Assembly (NCBI GenBank): GCA_016794625.1
Contig: JAEUGY010000112.1
Location: 89,808 to 153,807, forward strand
DNA length: 64,000 bases
Direction of reading: 5' to 3'
From: Opitutaceae bacterium
GTDB taxonomy: Bacteria; Verrucomicrobiota; Verrucomicrobiia; Opitutales; Opitutaceae
Below, piece by piece: positions 28,221 through 37,224 of this stretch (positions are counted from its first letter, which is position 1; each line of letters starts with the position of its first letter). The notes below the pieces were generated by a model. That model did not search any database, was not told the origin of the DNA, and was given only the letters and a program-made list of their open reading frames with translations. The position numbers were made by a program, and so were the translations under genes.

Positions 28221-29480
28221 ATGATGTTCGCGGACTGGACTGAACTCGCTCGTCAAGACCCGGGATTGGCTGCGCAGACACTATTGGATCGCATCGCCGA
28301 GCTCGACCCGCAGCAGCGTCGGGCCGTGGTCGCCTGGCAGATGCCGCGGCCGGCCTTGGAGGCCACGTTTGCGCGACAAGCCGCCCGACGGGGTCCTTTG
28401 TCCGGGGTTCCTTTTCTGGCGAAGGACTTGTTTCCCGTGAGAGGCGTTCCGATGAACGCGGGCGGCCGTTTTCTGCCCCAGGTCAAGGCTCCCCCTCATC
28501 GCGACAGCGCGCTGATTGAAGCCCTCGACGAGGCCGGGGCGGTGCTTGCCGGCACGTCCCACCTCCATGAATTCGCCTACGGATTGACGGGGGAGAACCC
28601 ACACTGGGGAGACGTCGAACATCCCAAAGCCCGTGGTCGCACCAGCGGGGGTTCCAGCAGTGGATCCGCCGCGGCGGTAGCGGCAGGCATTGTACCGTTC
28701 GCTCTGGGGACCGATACGGGGGGCTCCATCCGCGTTCCCGCTGCGTTTTGTGGACTATACGGACTGCGGCTCACCCCGCATCACCCTTGGATCTCGGATG
28801 CGTTCGCCTTGGCACCGAGTTTCGACACCGCGGGTTGGTTCACACAGTCCGCATCCGACTTGAAGACCATGCTGTCCGCTCTGCTTGGAACGGGGTCCAG
28901 CGGGCGCAAGCTGAACGGCATTTATCTTGGACTCGCGGGTTGGCAGGAAGCTGAAACGGAGGTCACGTCGGTGCTTGCGGCCGCCGCGGAGAAGGTGGCT
29001 CCGCCTGCTGACCGGCTCGCTGCCTCCGAGCTGATCCATGCCTTCGCGGGCACAACCCAGGCGTACGCGGTCCTGCAAAGCCTGGAAGCCTGGAAGCAAC
29101 ATGCACCCTGGCTCGATACCCAGCGGGACCACTACTCCCCGGAAGTGTGGCAACGTATCGATCGGGGGCGGAAGTGGAGCAGCGAAGACGTGGAACAGGC
29201 CCGGACCAAACTTGCCGCGATCCATCTTCTGTGGACGAAGTTTTTCCTTACGTACGACTTTCTCGTTCTGCCGAGCACTCCCTTCGGAGCATTGACCAAG
29301 TCAGAGTGCACTCTGGAGTATCGCAACCGCCTGCTGGCACTCACGACCCCGGCCAGTTTGGGTGGACTGCCCGTCCTTTCGATCCCCGTCGCCCTGCCCT
29401 CGGGCCTTACCTCCGGCCTGCAGATTGTCGTCAATAGCTCGGTGAGCCCGGTTCTGCCCTGGGCGCTTGATCAATTCTAA
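28221..29480 (+). CDS. amidase-signature family hydrolase
   Basis: 419 residues from tandem ATGs at 28221/28224. The Ser-cisSer-Lys triad is visible: Lys in GVPFLAKDLFPVRG, the Gly/Ser motif TSGGSSSGSAAAVAAG, and GTDTGGSIRVPAAFCGLYG carrying the nucleophile. The family cleaves amide or ureide bonds; members include allophanate hydrolase, GatA and indoleacetamide hydrolase. There is no GatB/C here, and the sequence is not plainly GatA or AtzF. As first gene of the rightward arm it probably removes an amide group in the local pathway. Confidence 0.9.
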   Translation: MMFADWTELARQDPGLAAQTLLDRIAELDPQQRRAVVAWQMPRPALEATFARQAARRGPLSGVPFLAKDLFPVRGVPMNAGGRFLPQVKAPPHRDSALIEALDEAGAVLAGTSHLHEFAYGLTGENPHWGDVEHPKARGRTSGGSSSGSAAAVAAGIVPFALGTDTGGSIRVPAAFCGLYGLRLTPHHPWISDAFALAPSFDTAGWFTQSASDLKTMLSALLGTGSSGRKLNGIYLGLAGWQEAETEVTSVLAAAAEKVAPPADRLAASELIHAFAGTTQAYAVLQSLEAWKQHAPWLDTQRDHYSPEVWQRIDRGRKWSSEDVEQARTKLAAIHLLWTKFFLTYDFLVLPSTPFGALTKSECTLEYRNRLLALTTPASLGGLPVLSIPVALPSGLTSGLQIVVNSSVSPVLPWALDQF

Positions 29481-29598
29481 CCTCCACCGGCGGGCAGGCG
29501 CCGCCCTTCCGCTTTCGTCCCCGTTCCTTTACTGCGGGGGTGCGGTACGCTAATCCCAAATCTCGCCAAACTTGGCACCAGCAGTGCTTTTCGAAGGT

Positions 29599-30936
29599 AT
29601 GCTCAACCGATTTTTTAAACTGGATGCGAACGGGACGACCATTTCCCGGGAGCTTCAGGCCGGGCTCACGACCTTTGCCGCCATGGCCTATATTCTGGCG
29701 GTCAATCCGGCGATCCTCGCGGACGCGGGGATGGACCGCGGTGCGCTGGTGACCGTCACCGCTCTGACCGCCGCGGTCAGTACCGTGTTGATGGCGCTCC
29801 TGACCAACTACCCCATCGCGCTCGCCCCCGGCATGGGAATCAACGCCTTCTTCGCCTACACCATCTGCCTGGGCGCCGGGGTGCCCTGGCAGCAGGCGCT
29901 CGGCATGGTGTTCATCAATGGCATCGTTTTCTTGGCGCTCTCCTTGACCGGGATCCGCCAACGTATCGTCGCCGCGATTCCCTACCCGATGAAATTAGCC
30001 ATCACCTGCGGAATCGGGCTTTTTATCGCCTTTATCGGGCTCAAGAACGGTGGAGTGGTGGTTGCCAGTCCGGCCACTCTGGTGACTCACGGAAACTTCA
30101 CCTCGGGGAGCGCCGCTCTTTGCCTGGCCGGAATCGCGTTGACGGCAATCCTGGTGGCGCGACGGGTCCCGGGCGCCATTGTCATCGGAATCGCCGCCAT
30201 CACCGTGGCCGGGCTTTTCGTTTCGAACGGAAAAGGGGGCTTCATCACGGAGCTGCCGGATCGTTTCTTCTCGGTTCCTGTTTCTCCGGAACCGGTGTTT
30301 CTCAAGCTTGAGTTCACCTTTCTCTCAAGTCTGCCGGCCTTTATGAAGGCGTTGCCTTTGATCCTGACCCTCCTGTTGGTGGATATGTTCGACAACATCG
30401 GTACCCTGATCGGCGTCTGCAAACGCGCCGGATTCCTCGATCGCAACGGCAATCTTCCCAACGCGGGCCGCGCTCTCGTTGCCGACTCGACCGCGGCCAT
30501 CCTGAGTTCCCTCTTCGGCACGTCGACCGTCGTCAGCTACATCGAGAGCGCATCCGGGGTTGAAGCCGGCGGACGTACGGGTCTCACGACCCTCACCACG
30601 GCTGCTCTCATGCTGGCAGCCCTGTGCTTTACCCCTCTGATCCTCGCCGTCCCGGCCGCGGCCACTGCGCCCGCCCTGGTGATCGTCGGCATCTTTATGT
30701 TGCAGTCCATCACGGAGATAAAGATGGACGACTTTGCGACCGCCGCTCCGGTGGCTCTGACGGTGCTCGCCATCCCCCTCACCTTCAGCATTGCTGAAGG
30801 CATCGGCTTGGGACTTATTGCCACGGCCATTCTTGCTTTGGCGACGGGACGCGGCCGCAGTCTGACCGCACTTGGCTACGGTATCGCGGCGGTTTTCTTC
30901 CTCGAGTTTTTCCACATTTTTCCGTTCAGCGGTTGA
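29599..30936 (+). CDS. NCS2/AzgA-type nucleobase permease
   Basis: Inner-membrane transporter of 445 residues with about 12-14 helices. It matches the AzgA/PbuG/GhxP branch: GLTTFAAMAYILAVNP at the N-terminus, ALAPGMGINAFFAY, GIGLFIAFIGLKNGGVVVA and the catalytic segment LLLVDMFDNIGTLIGVCKRA. This branch carries adenine, guanine or hypoxanthine with protons. The ATG at 29599 (MLNRFFKLDANG) is preferred over the upstream frame start. It sits 118 bp after the amidase gene and 13 bp before the cyclohydrolase-like gene, so the cluster probably handles purines. Confidence 0.92.
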   Translation: MLNRFFKLDANGTTISRELQAGLTTFAAMAYILAVNPAILADAGMDRGALVTVTALTAAVSTVLMALLTNYPIALAPGMGINAFFAYTICLGAGVPWQQALGMVFINGIVFLALSLTGIRQRIVAAIPYPMKLAITCGIGLFIAFIGLKNGGVVVASPATLVTHGNFTSGSAALCLAGIALTAILVARRVPGAIVIGIAAITVAGLFVSNGKGGFITELPDRFFSVPVSPEPVFLKLEFTFLSSLPAFMKALPLILTLLLVDMFDNIGTLIGVCKRAGFLDRNGNLPNAGRALVADSTAAILSSLFGTSTVVSYIESASGVEAGGRTGLTTLTTAALMLAALCFTPLILAVPAAATAPALVIVGIFMLQSITEIKMDDFATAAPVALTVLAIPLTFSIAEGIGLGLIATAILALATGRGRSLTALGYGIAAVFFLEFFHIFPFSG

Positions 30937-30949
30937 TCGTCAGGCCATC

Positions 30950-32539
30950 ATGTCCATCAGCTCTCCTCTCCCGCCTCAGCCGCCTGAGGTTCCCGATCCC
31001 AACTTCGGTCCGAGATTCGACACGTTGGTCGAACAGATCCAGGACGCATCCGGCGCGGTATTCCGACCGACGGCGCTCGAGAACCGGCCTCTGTATGGTC
31101 AAACGCTCTTTATTGCCAGCTGCGCGCTCGATACGAGATTTGGCAGCTTCCGGGCGTATGTTTTTCAGGACATCATCGACAAGCACTATATCATCGCCTT
31201 AGCCCACGGCGATGTGGTGGGGGCGAAGACGCTCTATACGCGACTTCACTCGTCCTGCGTCACCAGTGAAACACTGCGCGGTTGCGACTGTGATTGTGTC
31301 CAGCAGCTCGAAGGTGCATTCAAGGTGATCTCGGAAAAGGGGAATGGCATTCTCTTTTATCTGATGCAGGAAGGGCGAGGCGTGGGGTATGTCGGAAAGG
31401 CCCGGGATCGGATGCTCGTTCAGGCCTCCCTCGATCAAGTTTCCACGTTCGCGGCCTATACGGCGATGGGCCTGCAAAAGGACCATCGCAACTATGACAA
31501 TATCTCCCAGATCTGCTACCTCCTGGGCATCACCGCCTCTTGGATCGTTCTCACGAACAATCCCGACAAGGTGAACGCGCTCAAGTCCCAGGGATTGGTG
31601 GTGGCAGGCACGGAGGCGCTCGAGTTCGAACCTTCGCCCTTCAATCTGGCCTACCTCACCTCCAAGGCAGCGGGTGGCCATATCCTCCGGCGACCGGGAG
31701 AGACCACGGTCAAGCGCGCCCTCCCTCCGGAGCCCGTGATCCCGTTCAAGCCGCATGCCATCGCCAATGCGCGCCGGTTCATTTACTCCGCGAGCTACTT
31801 TCTGCCCATGAAGCCGGTGGACAGTGACATCCTGCTCACGGAAGCACAATTCAAGGACCTCTTCCGGAAGAAGGCCATCGATCGCTATATGTCGGGGTCT
31901 CGACCCCTCGTCCTCGGCTATCAACTGATCCGGGAGAACCGGTTTTTTGTCAAAATAGACGCGGAGAACCTGACCGCCTTTTGTCGCGAGTCACCCAACG
32001 ACCCCATCGTCGATCTGCTGACCACCCCCTACTGGTTTCGAGTCCATGTGTACTACGATATTGTGACCAGCCAGGAGTTTGTGGTGCTGACGCACGGACA
32101 GGCGAAGATCTATGACATCCCGGTGGTAAGGCTGCATTCCGAATCGCTCTTCAACCGCTTTCCCCTGCGCGCGGTTGACAACCGGGACAAGTTCAAGGCT
32201 TCGGTCAAACACATCGTCACCTATGGGGTGGGAGCAATCCAGCTCATCTACAATGATGGACGGGGCGCGGGCTTTGGAGCGCACGCCACCGACCTTATGC
32301 TCACAGAAACCAATCAGGCCTTCTCCAGTGACGAGGCCTATCGGAAACTGGGTGTGGGCTATGATAGCCGGGACTATGACGCAGCGCTTCGTCTGCTCCG
32401 CCACCATATTCCCAACGAGAAGATTCAGATGATCATGAACTCTCCGGCCAGTCTGGTCAAAAAGCCGGAGTACGCCGAGGCCCTCAACGCTCACCGTATT
32501 GATGTCGAGAAGTGGATCTTCCTCGACGACCAATCCTAA
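30950..32539 (+). CDS. tandem GTP cyclohydrolase II-like protein, second domain degenerate
   Basis: 529 residues. Domain 1 (about 50-225) is RibA-like: RLHSSC with Cys103, the pair Cys114/Cys116 in GCDCDC, the loop LMQEGRGVGYVGK, HRNYDNISQICYLLG and LTNNPDKVNALKSQG. Spacing of the three zinc cysteines equals that of E. coli RibA. Domain 2 (about 320-510) keeps the framework (RLHSES, NDGRGAG, DSRDYDAALRLL, MNSPASL) but has Ser, Asp and Arg at the three cysteine places, so it cannot bind zinc the same way. No riboflavin genes are nearby. Its neighbours suggest opening of a purine-type ring in catabolism rather than flavin synthesis. Confidence 0.85.
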   Translation: MSISSPLPPQPPEVPDPNFGPRFDTLVEQIQDASGAVFRPTALENRPLYGQTLFIASCALDTRFGSFRAYVFQDIIDKHYIIALAHGDVVGAKTLYTRLHSSCVTSETLRGCDCDCVQQLEGAFKVISEKGNGILFYLMQEGRGVGYVGKARDRMLVQASLDQVSTFAAYTAMGLQKDHRNYDNISQICYLLGITASWIVLTNNPDKVNALKSQGLVVAGTEALEFEPSPFNLAYLTSKAAGGHILRRPGETTVKRALPPEPVIPFKPHAIANARRFIYSASYFLPMKPVDSDILLTEAQFKDLFRKKAIDRYMSGSRPLVLGYQLIRENRFFVKIDAENLTAFCRESPNDPIVDLLTTPYWFRVHVYYDIVTSQEFVVLTHGQAKIYDIPVVRLHSESLFNRFPLRAVDNRDKFKASVKHIVTYGVGAIQLIYNDGRGAGFGAHATDLMLTETNQAFSSDEAYRKLGVGYDSRDYDAALRLLRHHIPNEKIQMIMNSPASLVKKPEYAEALNAHRIDVEKWIFLDDQS

Positions 32540-32550
32540 CCCTCGTCTCG

Positions 32551-33609
32551 ATGAGCGACCCTTTGGGACACGTCTTGCTGGCCGAACGACTCGAGAGAAT
32601 TCCATCCATTCTGGTGGAAATGATTCGGCAGGCGCCTACAGCGCTGAAGGCGACGACCCGGAGCTCTCAGCGTTTTGTCGTAACCGGGACCGGCAGCTCC
32701 GAAGCACACGCCCGGTATCTGGCCATGCTGCTGAACCTCTACACGGAGCGATCTGCCGCTTACGTGCCCCTCTCCGGTTTCACCACGGCGACACCCGAGG
32801 CATTTCAGGGCAAGACCTTGGTCGTCTTCTCTCAGGGAGTGTCACCCAACGCCCAAATCGCGATCCAACGACGCAGAGATTTCGCCCACACCCTACTGTT
32901 CACCGCCACCAACCCGCAGGCGGCGCGAGAGGCCGGAAAAGTCGATCGCGCCGTGCTGCTCGAGCGCATGCTCGACGAAGGTGGAGAACTCATTGAATTC
33001 CCCCTCGCCGAAGAATACACCACCCTGATTCGTTTCGTCGGCCCGATGGCCGGTTACTTGGCGGCCCTGCAATTTGTCGCGCGGCTGGGAGACTGCCGGT
33101 TCAGTCCTCCCTCGGAAGCATCGATTCTTCCGTTGCTCGCCGCAACCCCTCCAGAGGAGTTGCTTCACGATATGCTGCGATTGCCCAGCGCGTTTTCGCA
33201 GGGATTCAATCTGGTTTCCGCCGCGCCGATTTCGGACTTCGCCCAAAACCTGGCCTGTAAATTCATGGAAGGACTCTATTGGCCGTGTCCTCCGATCTCG
33301 GATTTTCTCCAGTTCGCGCACGGTCCTTTTCAGCAAATGAATGCCCACCCGAAGCCGGTGATTATCCTTCAAGGTGGCAATCCCATGGAGACCGAGATGG
33401 TCAATCGAAGCGTGCGCATGCTGCAAGAGGTCGGGCTGGGCGCATATGTCATCCGGATCGAAGGTCACCCACTCCTCTCCATCTTTGGCTTTGAAGCCGC
33501 TCTCAATCGCTTGGTCTTTCCGATGATGCTCCGACTCCGGATCAATCAGATCCAGTGGCCCGGAAAAGGTCGGGATGATTTGCTCTACGGATTCTGTCCC
33601 GACGTTTGA
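32551..33609 (+). CDS. double SIS-domain protein, GlmS isomerase-like
   Basis: 352 residues from ATG 32551, 11 bp after the cyclohydrolase-like gene. SIS domain 1 has VVTGTGSSEAHARYLA, and VVFSQGVSPNAQIAIQ where GlmS has its SQSGET loop. SIS domain 2 includes CKFMEGLYWPC and FAHGPFQQM, aligning with the GlmS ELKHGP region, but the Glu position is Gln. The family binds phosphorylated amino sugars or Amadori compounds (GlmS, FrlB, AgaS). In this operon it may act on the sugar part left after a base or ribosylamine is opened. Isomerase, deglycase or binding protein are all possible. Confidence 0.8.
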   Translation: MSDPLGHVLLAERLERIPSILVEMIRQAPTALKATTRSSQRFVVTGTGSSEAHARYLAMLLNLYTERSAAYVPLSGFTTATPEAFQGKTLVVFSQGVSPNAQIAIQRRRDFAHTLLFTATNPQAAREAGKVDRAVLLERMLDEGGELIEFPLAEEYTTLIRFVGPMAGYLAALQFVARLGDCRFSPPSEASILPLLAATPPEELLHDMLRLPSAFSQGFNLVSAAPISDFAQNLACKFMEGLYWPCPPISDFLQFAHGPFQQMNAHPKPVIILQGGNPMETEMVNRSVRMLQEVGLGAYVIRIEGHPLLSIFGFEAALNRLVFPMMLRLRINQIQWPGKGRDDLLYGFCPDV

Positions 33610-33666
33610 ACGTCCTTGCGCGCTCTCGGTCGCGCTCCGAAAACCCGACACGCCGATCCCTCAGGA

Positions 33667-34962
33667 TCAGGCCGCGTCCTGCTTCGGTTCCGCTTTACTC
33701 GTCCGGCGCAGCGTCGGACGCCGTTTGCCCGCCACCACCGCCGCGTCGACGGAGACCTCCGTCACATCATCGCGCTGCGGGAGCTCAAACATGACCTCAA
33801 GCATCAGGTTTTCGATGATCGACCGAAGCGCACGCGCTCCCGTCTTCAGCTGAATTGCTTTTCTGGCAATTGCCTTGATGGCATCGGGCGTGAACCGCAG
33901 TCGCACCCCATCCATGGCAAACAGTTTCGAGTACTGTTTGATGATGGCATTCTTCGTCTTGAGAAGAATACGAACCAAGTCCTCTTCCGTCAGGTGATCG
34001 AGGACGGAGACAATCGGCAGACGGCCGATGAACTCTGGAATCATCCCAAAGCGAATGAGGTCCTCCGGCGCGAGTTCCTTCATCAGATGCTCGGGCTTCA
34101 GGACAGAATCCTGCTGTTTGGCGATGGAACTAAAGCCCAGACCGCGCTGCCCGCTGCGGCGTTGAACGATGCCGTCGAGCCCGACGAATGCACCGCCACA
34201 GATGAACAGAATGTTCTGCGTGTTGACCTGCACGTACTCCTGGTTGGGATGCTTGCGGCCTCCCTGCGGCGGAACGTTGCACACGGTGCCTTCCAAAATC
34301 TTCAAAAGGGCCTGTTGGACACCCTCGCCCGAAACATCGCGCGTGATGGAGACGTTCTCCGTCTTTCGACCGATCTTGTCGATCTCATCAATATAGATGA
34401 TGCCGCACTCGGCTCGCTTTACATCGTAGTTTGCCGATTGCAGTAACCGCAAGACGACGTTCTCGACGTCCTCACCCACATAACCCGCTTCGGTCAGCGT
34501 CGTCGCATCCGAAATGGCAAACGGAACATCCAAAATCTTCGCCAGCGATCGGGCCAACAACGTCTTTCCGGAACCGGTCGGACCCACGAGGAGGATGTTG
34601 CTCTTCTCCACTTCCACCCCGTCAAATTCTGGCGACAGCGCGGTCGCATCTTTTCCTGACTGACCCGAATCAAAGATCAGGCGCTTGTAGTGGTTGTAGA
34701 CCGCCACCGACAGCACCTTCTTGGCGTGATCCTGACCGATCACAAAATCATCGAGCGTGCGCTTGATATCCGACGGCTTGACAAGTCGGAAGGCGGGTTT
34801 CGTTTCGGTCGGAGGCTGTTTTATCTCTCGATCGATAATTGTCTTACATACATTTACGCACGAGTCACAAATGTACACGCCAGGGCCCGCGATGATCTTC
34901 TTCACCTCTGCCTGCGATTTCCCGCAGAAGGAGCAGAGCGTCATGCGGGATGATTTTGCCAT
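33667..34962 (-). CDS. clpX: ATP-dependent Clp protease ATPase subunit ClpX
   Basis: AAA+ unfoldase that feeds ClpP; 431 residues. The N-terminal zinc domain has CSFCGKS and CDSCVNVC. The AAA+ core has Walker A GPTGSGKTLLARSL, Walker B IIYIDEIDKIG, and the pore/sensor parts RSGQRGLGF (substrate RKH-like loop region) and GARALRSIIE. A variable C-terminal tail ends in a lysine-rich segment. It is last in the tig-clpP-clpX run, with a 173-bp gap after clpP that may hold an internal promoter. Confidence 0.97.
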   Translation of the reverse strand: MAKSSRMTLCSFCGKSQAEVKKIIAGPGVYICDSCVNVCKTIIDREIKQPPTETKPAFRLVKPSDIKRTLDDFVIGQDHAKKVLSVAVYNHYKRLIFDSGQSGKDATALSPEFDGVEVEKSNILLVGPTGSGKTLLARSLAKILDVPFAISDATTLTEAGYVGEDVENVVLRLLQSANYDVKRAECGIIYIDEIDKIGRKTENVSITRDVSGEGVQQALLKILEGTVCNVPPQGGRKHPNQEYVQVNTQNILFICGGAFVGLDGIVQRRSGQRGLGFSSIAKQQDSVLKPEHLMKELAPEDLIRFGMIPEFIGRLPIVSVLDHLTEEDLVRILLKTKNAIIKQYSKLFAMDGVRLRFTPDAIKAIARKAIQLKTGARALRSIIENLMLEVMFELPQRDDVTEVSVDAAVVAGKRRPTLRRTSKAEPKQDAA

Positions 34963-35135
34963 GGTGCTGCGAGCGTGACGGAATAAGGCAAGGTGTGTCG
35001 AGGTGAGAATTGCCTAGGCGTACATCGACACAATTCGACGATGATTGATCTCCCATTTTCCATTCCTTGGGAGACCGACCCGCATCTAAATCGACTGTCC
35101 GCTAGTAACTTAACCCCTTAACCATCTACAGGATG

Positions 35136-35765
35136 TCATTTGGCCGGAACGGCTCCAACGGCGAGCTGTTCCGCATCCCGGGTCGAAGCCACCACGTGGT
35201 CTACCAACCCGTAAGTCTTTGCTTCCTCGGCGGTCATGTAATAGTCGCGATCCGAATCCTTTTCAATCTGCTCCGCCGTCTTGCCGGTGTGTCGAGCCAA
35301 GGTTTGGTTCAGCGTCCGTTTCCAACGCAGAATTTCGCGTGCAGCGATCGCGATATCAGACGTCTGTCCGCCCGCGCCGCCGCTCGGTTGATGAATCATC
35401 ACCCGACTGTTGGGCAACGCGAAGCGCTTTCCTTTGGTCCCCGCCGCGAGCAATACGGTGCTCATGCTGGCCGCCATGCCAATGCAATACGTGACGATAT
35501 CACATTGCAGGAAATTCATCGTATCGTAGATCGCCATGCCACCCGTGACGATTCCTCCGGGTGAATTGACGTAGAGATGGATATCCTTCTTCGAATCCTC
35601 CATCTGCAAGAACAGCAATTGTGCAATCACACTATTCGCCACCCCATCGTCAATCGGCGTACCGATAAAGATAATCCGGTCTTTGAGCAACCGGCTGTAA
35701 ATATCCATCGACCGCTCTCCGCGGCCGGTGTTTTCGATGACGTAAGGGATGTAGTAGGAGCTCAC
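35136..35765 (-). CDS. clpP: ATP-dependent Clp protease proteolytic subunit ClpP
   Basis: Serine peptidase of 209 residues, GTG start. The catalytic triad is Ser100 in CIGMAASMST, His125 in MIHQPSGG and Asp174 in DSDRDYYM. The ClpX-docking N-terminus and handle helix are normal. It begins 18 bp after the trigger factor stop, so the two are cotranscribed. Confidence 0.97.
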   Translation of the reverse strand: MSSYYIPYVIENTGRGERSMDIYSRLLKDRIIFIGTPIDDGVANSVIAQLLFLQMEDSKKDIHLYVNSPGGIVTGGMAIYDTMNFLQCDIVTYCIGMAASMSTVLLAAGTKGKRFALPNSRVMIHQPSGGAGGQTSDIAIAAREILRWKRTLNQTLARHTGKTAEQIEKDSDRDYYMTAEEAKTYGLVDHVVASTRDAEQLAVGAVPAK

Positions 35766-35783
35766 AATGGTAGTCGACGGTCG

Positions 35784-37097
35784 TTAGGCTTTGACCGACA
35801 CCGTAGCCTTGGAAACCAGGAATTCAACCGCCTTGTCGAAAATGATGTTCTGCTGGACTGCGCGCAGTTGATCGCGGTCCTTCGTCAGCTGTTTCACGAG
35901 TTTGTCAGCCGAGGTCCCCGCGCGCATCGATTCGCGATAAATAAAGGCATTGATATCACCTTCAGTGACTTGGAGTCCTTCTTTCTCCGCGATCTTGGCG
36001 AGGATGAGCTGGCTCTTGACCCGGGCCGTCGCGGACTTCCTCGCACCTTCAAACAGCTCCTTCTTGTCTTTTTCAAACTGCTCTTGCGGGACGCCTCGGC
36101 GCATCTGCTCTTCTATGAAATTGCGCAACACATTCTGGGTTTCACCCTCAACCAAAGAAACGGGCACCTCAAAGTCGACCTTGCCGAGCAGCGCATCCAC
36201 CACCTGGCGACGCTGGGCTGACTTGTTCTGATACTCCTTCTGCATCTTGAGGTTGTTGCGCACATTATTGCGCAGCGCATCAACGGTATCCGCTTGATGA
36301 GACTTCAGGAATTCCTCGTCGAGCGGTGGCAAAACACGCTCGCGGACTTCTAGAATCTCCACCGCGTACACCACGTTCTTGCCGGCGAGGGCGGGCACCG
36401 CCGCAAACTCTGCCGGGAACTCGATCGAGATGTCCCGCTTGTCACCCACGGCAAGCTCCGCGAGCTTCTTGCCGAGCCCGGGTACGACACCTTCTTGGGC
36501 TCCATCCACTTCCTCCCACGTCTGGGGCACCTTGGCGTAGATCTGCTTGTCGGACACGAGCTCGGAAATGGATTTCCCATCGATCGAGCCTTCGTACGAG
36601 AGTTTGACATAATCGCCCTTCTGGCTGGGCCGATTCGCCACCTTGAAGTCCGCACGTTCCAAGCGCATTTGCTCGATCACTTGGTCAACTTCGGTCTCTG
36701 GCAGATCTGCGCCAGCGACTTCGGTGGGAAGGCCGACATAGTCCGGCAAAACAAACTCGGGCCGAACGTCGACGGTGAATCGGACCTCAACGGGCTGATC
36801 GGGGCTGATGGCGCCGGGAGCCGCATCGATCAGCTGCACCACGTCCAGCTTCGCTTCGTCCAGTCCTGTGCGATAAGCCTTCGAAACAACCTTCTGCTTG
36901 AATTCGTCTGCGATGTCTTTGCCAAAGCGCTTGGCAATCATGTCCGCCGGGGCCTTCCCGGGACGAAACCCCGGAATGCGCGCCAGCCGGGCGTACTCAG
37001 CAACCGTTGCCGCATGTTCAGCGGCAACTTCTCTCTGATCGAGAGTAACGACGAGGCTCTTGCGGGTGACAGTCTGATCTTGGACGGCGATGTTCAC
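35784..37097 (-). CDS. tig: trigger factor
   Basis: Ribosome-bound chaperone and prolyl isomerase. I place the start at GTG 37097 (then NIAVQDQTV), giving 437 residues close to the family norm; the longer frame begins with TTG 14 codons earlier. The N-terminal ribosome-binding loop is IPGFRPGKAP. The FKBP-type PPIase domain spans about 150-240 (GDYVKLSYEGSIDGKSISE), and the C-terminal arms are helical (about 245-437). An 8-bp inverted repeat (37100-37107 with 37136-37143) lies just upstream of the start. Confidence 0.95.
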   Translation of the reverse strand: MNIAVQDQTVTRKSLVVTLDQREVAAEHAATVAEYARLARIPGFRPGKAPADMIAKRFGKDIADEFKQKVVSKAYRTGLDEAKLDVVQLIDAAPGAISPDQPVEVRFTVDVRPEFVLPDYVGLPTEVAGADLPETEVDQVIEQMRLERADFKVANRPSQKGDYVKLSYEGSIDGKSISELVSDKQIYAKVPQTWEEVDGAQEGVVPGLGKKLAELAVGDKRDISIEFPAEFAAVPALAGKNVVYAVEILEVRERVLPPLDEEFLKSHQADTVDALRNNVRNNLKMQKEYQNKSAQRRQVVDALLGKVDFEVPVSLVEGETQNVLRNFIEEQMRRGVPQEQFEKDKKELFEGARKSATARVKSQLILAKIAEKEGLQVTEGDINAFIYRESMRAGTSADKLVKQLTKDRDQLRAVQQNIIFDKAVEFLVSKATVSVKA

Positions 37098-37224
37098 GGA
37101 AGTTTGAACGTATGGGAGGTTTACTTGATGAATCGTCAAACTTGCGGCTTGGTTTGGAACCGGTCAATGCCGGAGTGTGCGGGTGGCCACGTGCAGCCGC
37201 CGATCCTCTTTCCGATCCTCGCCC

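Noticed and set aside
35049..35074. Terminator after clpP
   Set aside because: The stem is only 7 bp with a 12-nt loop and no U-tract.
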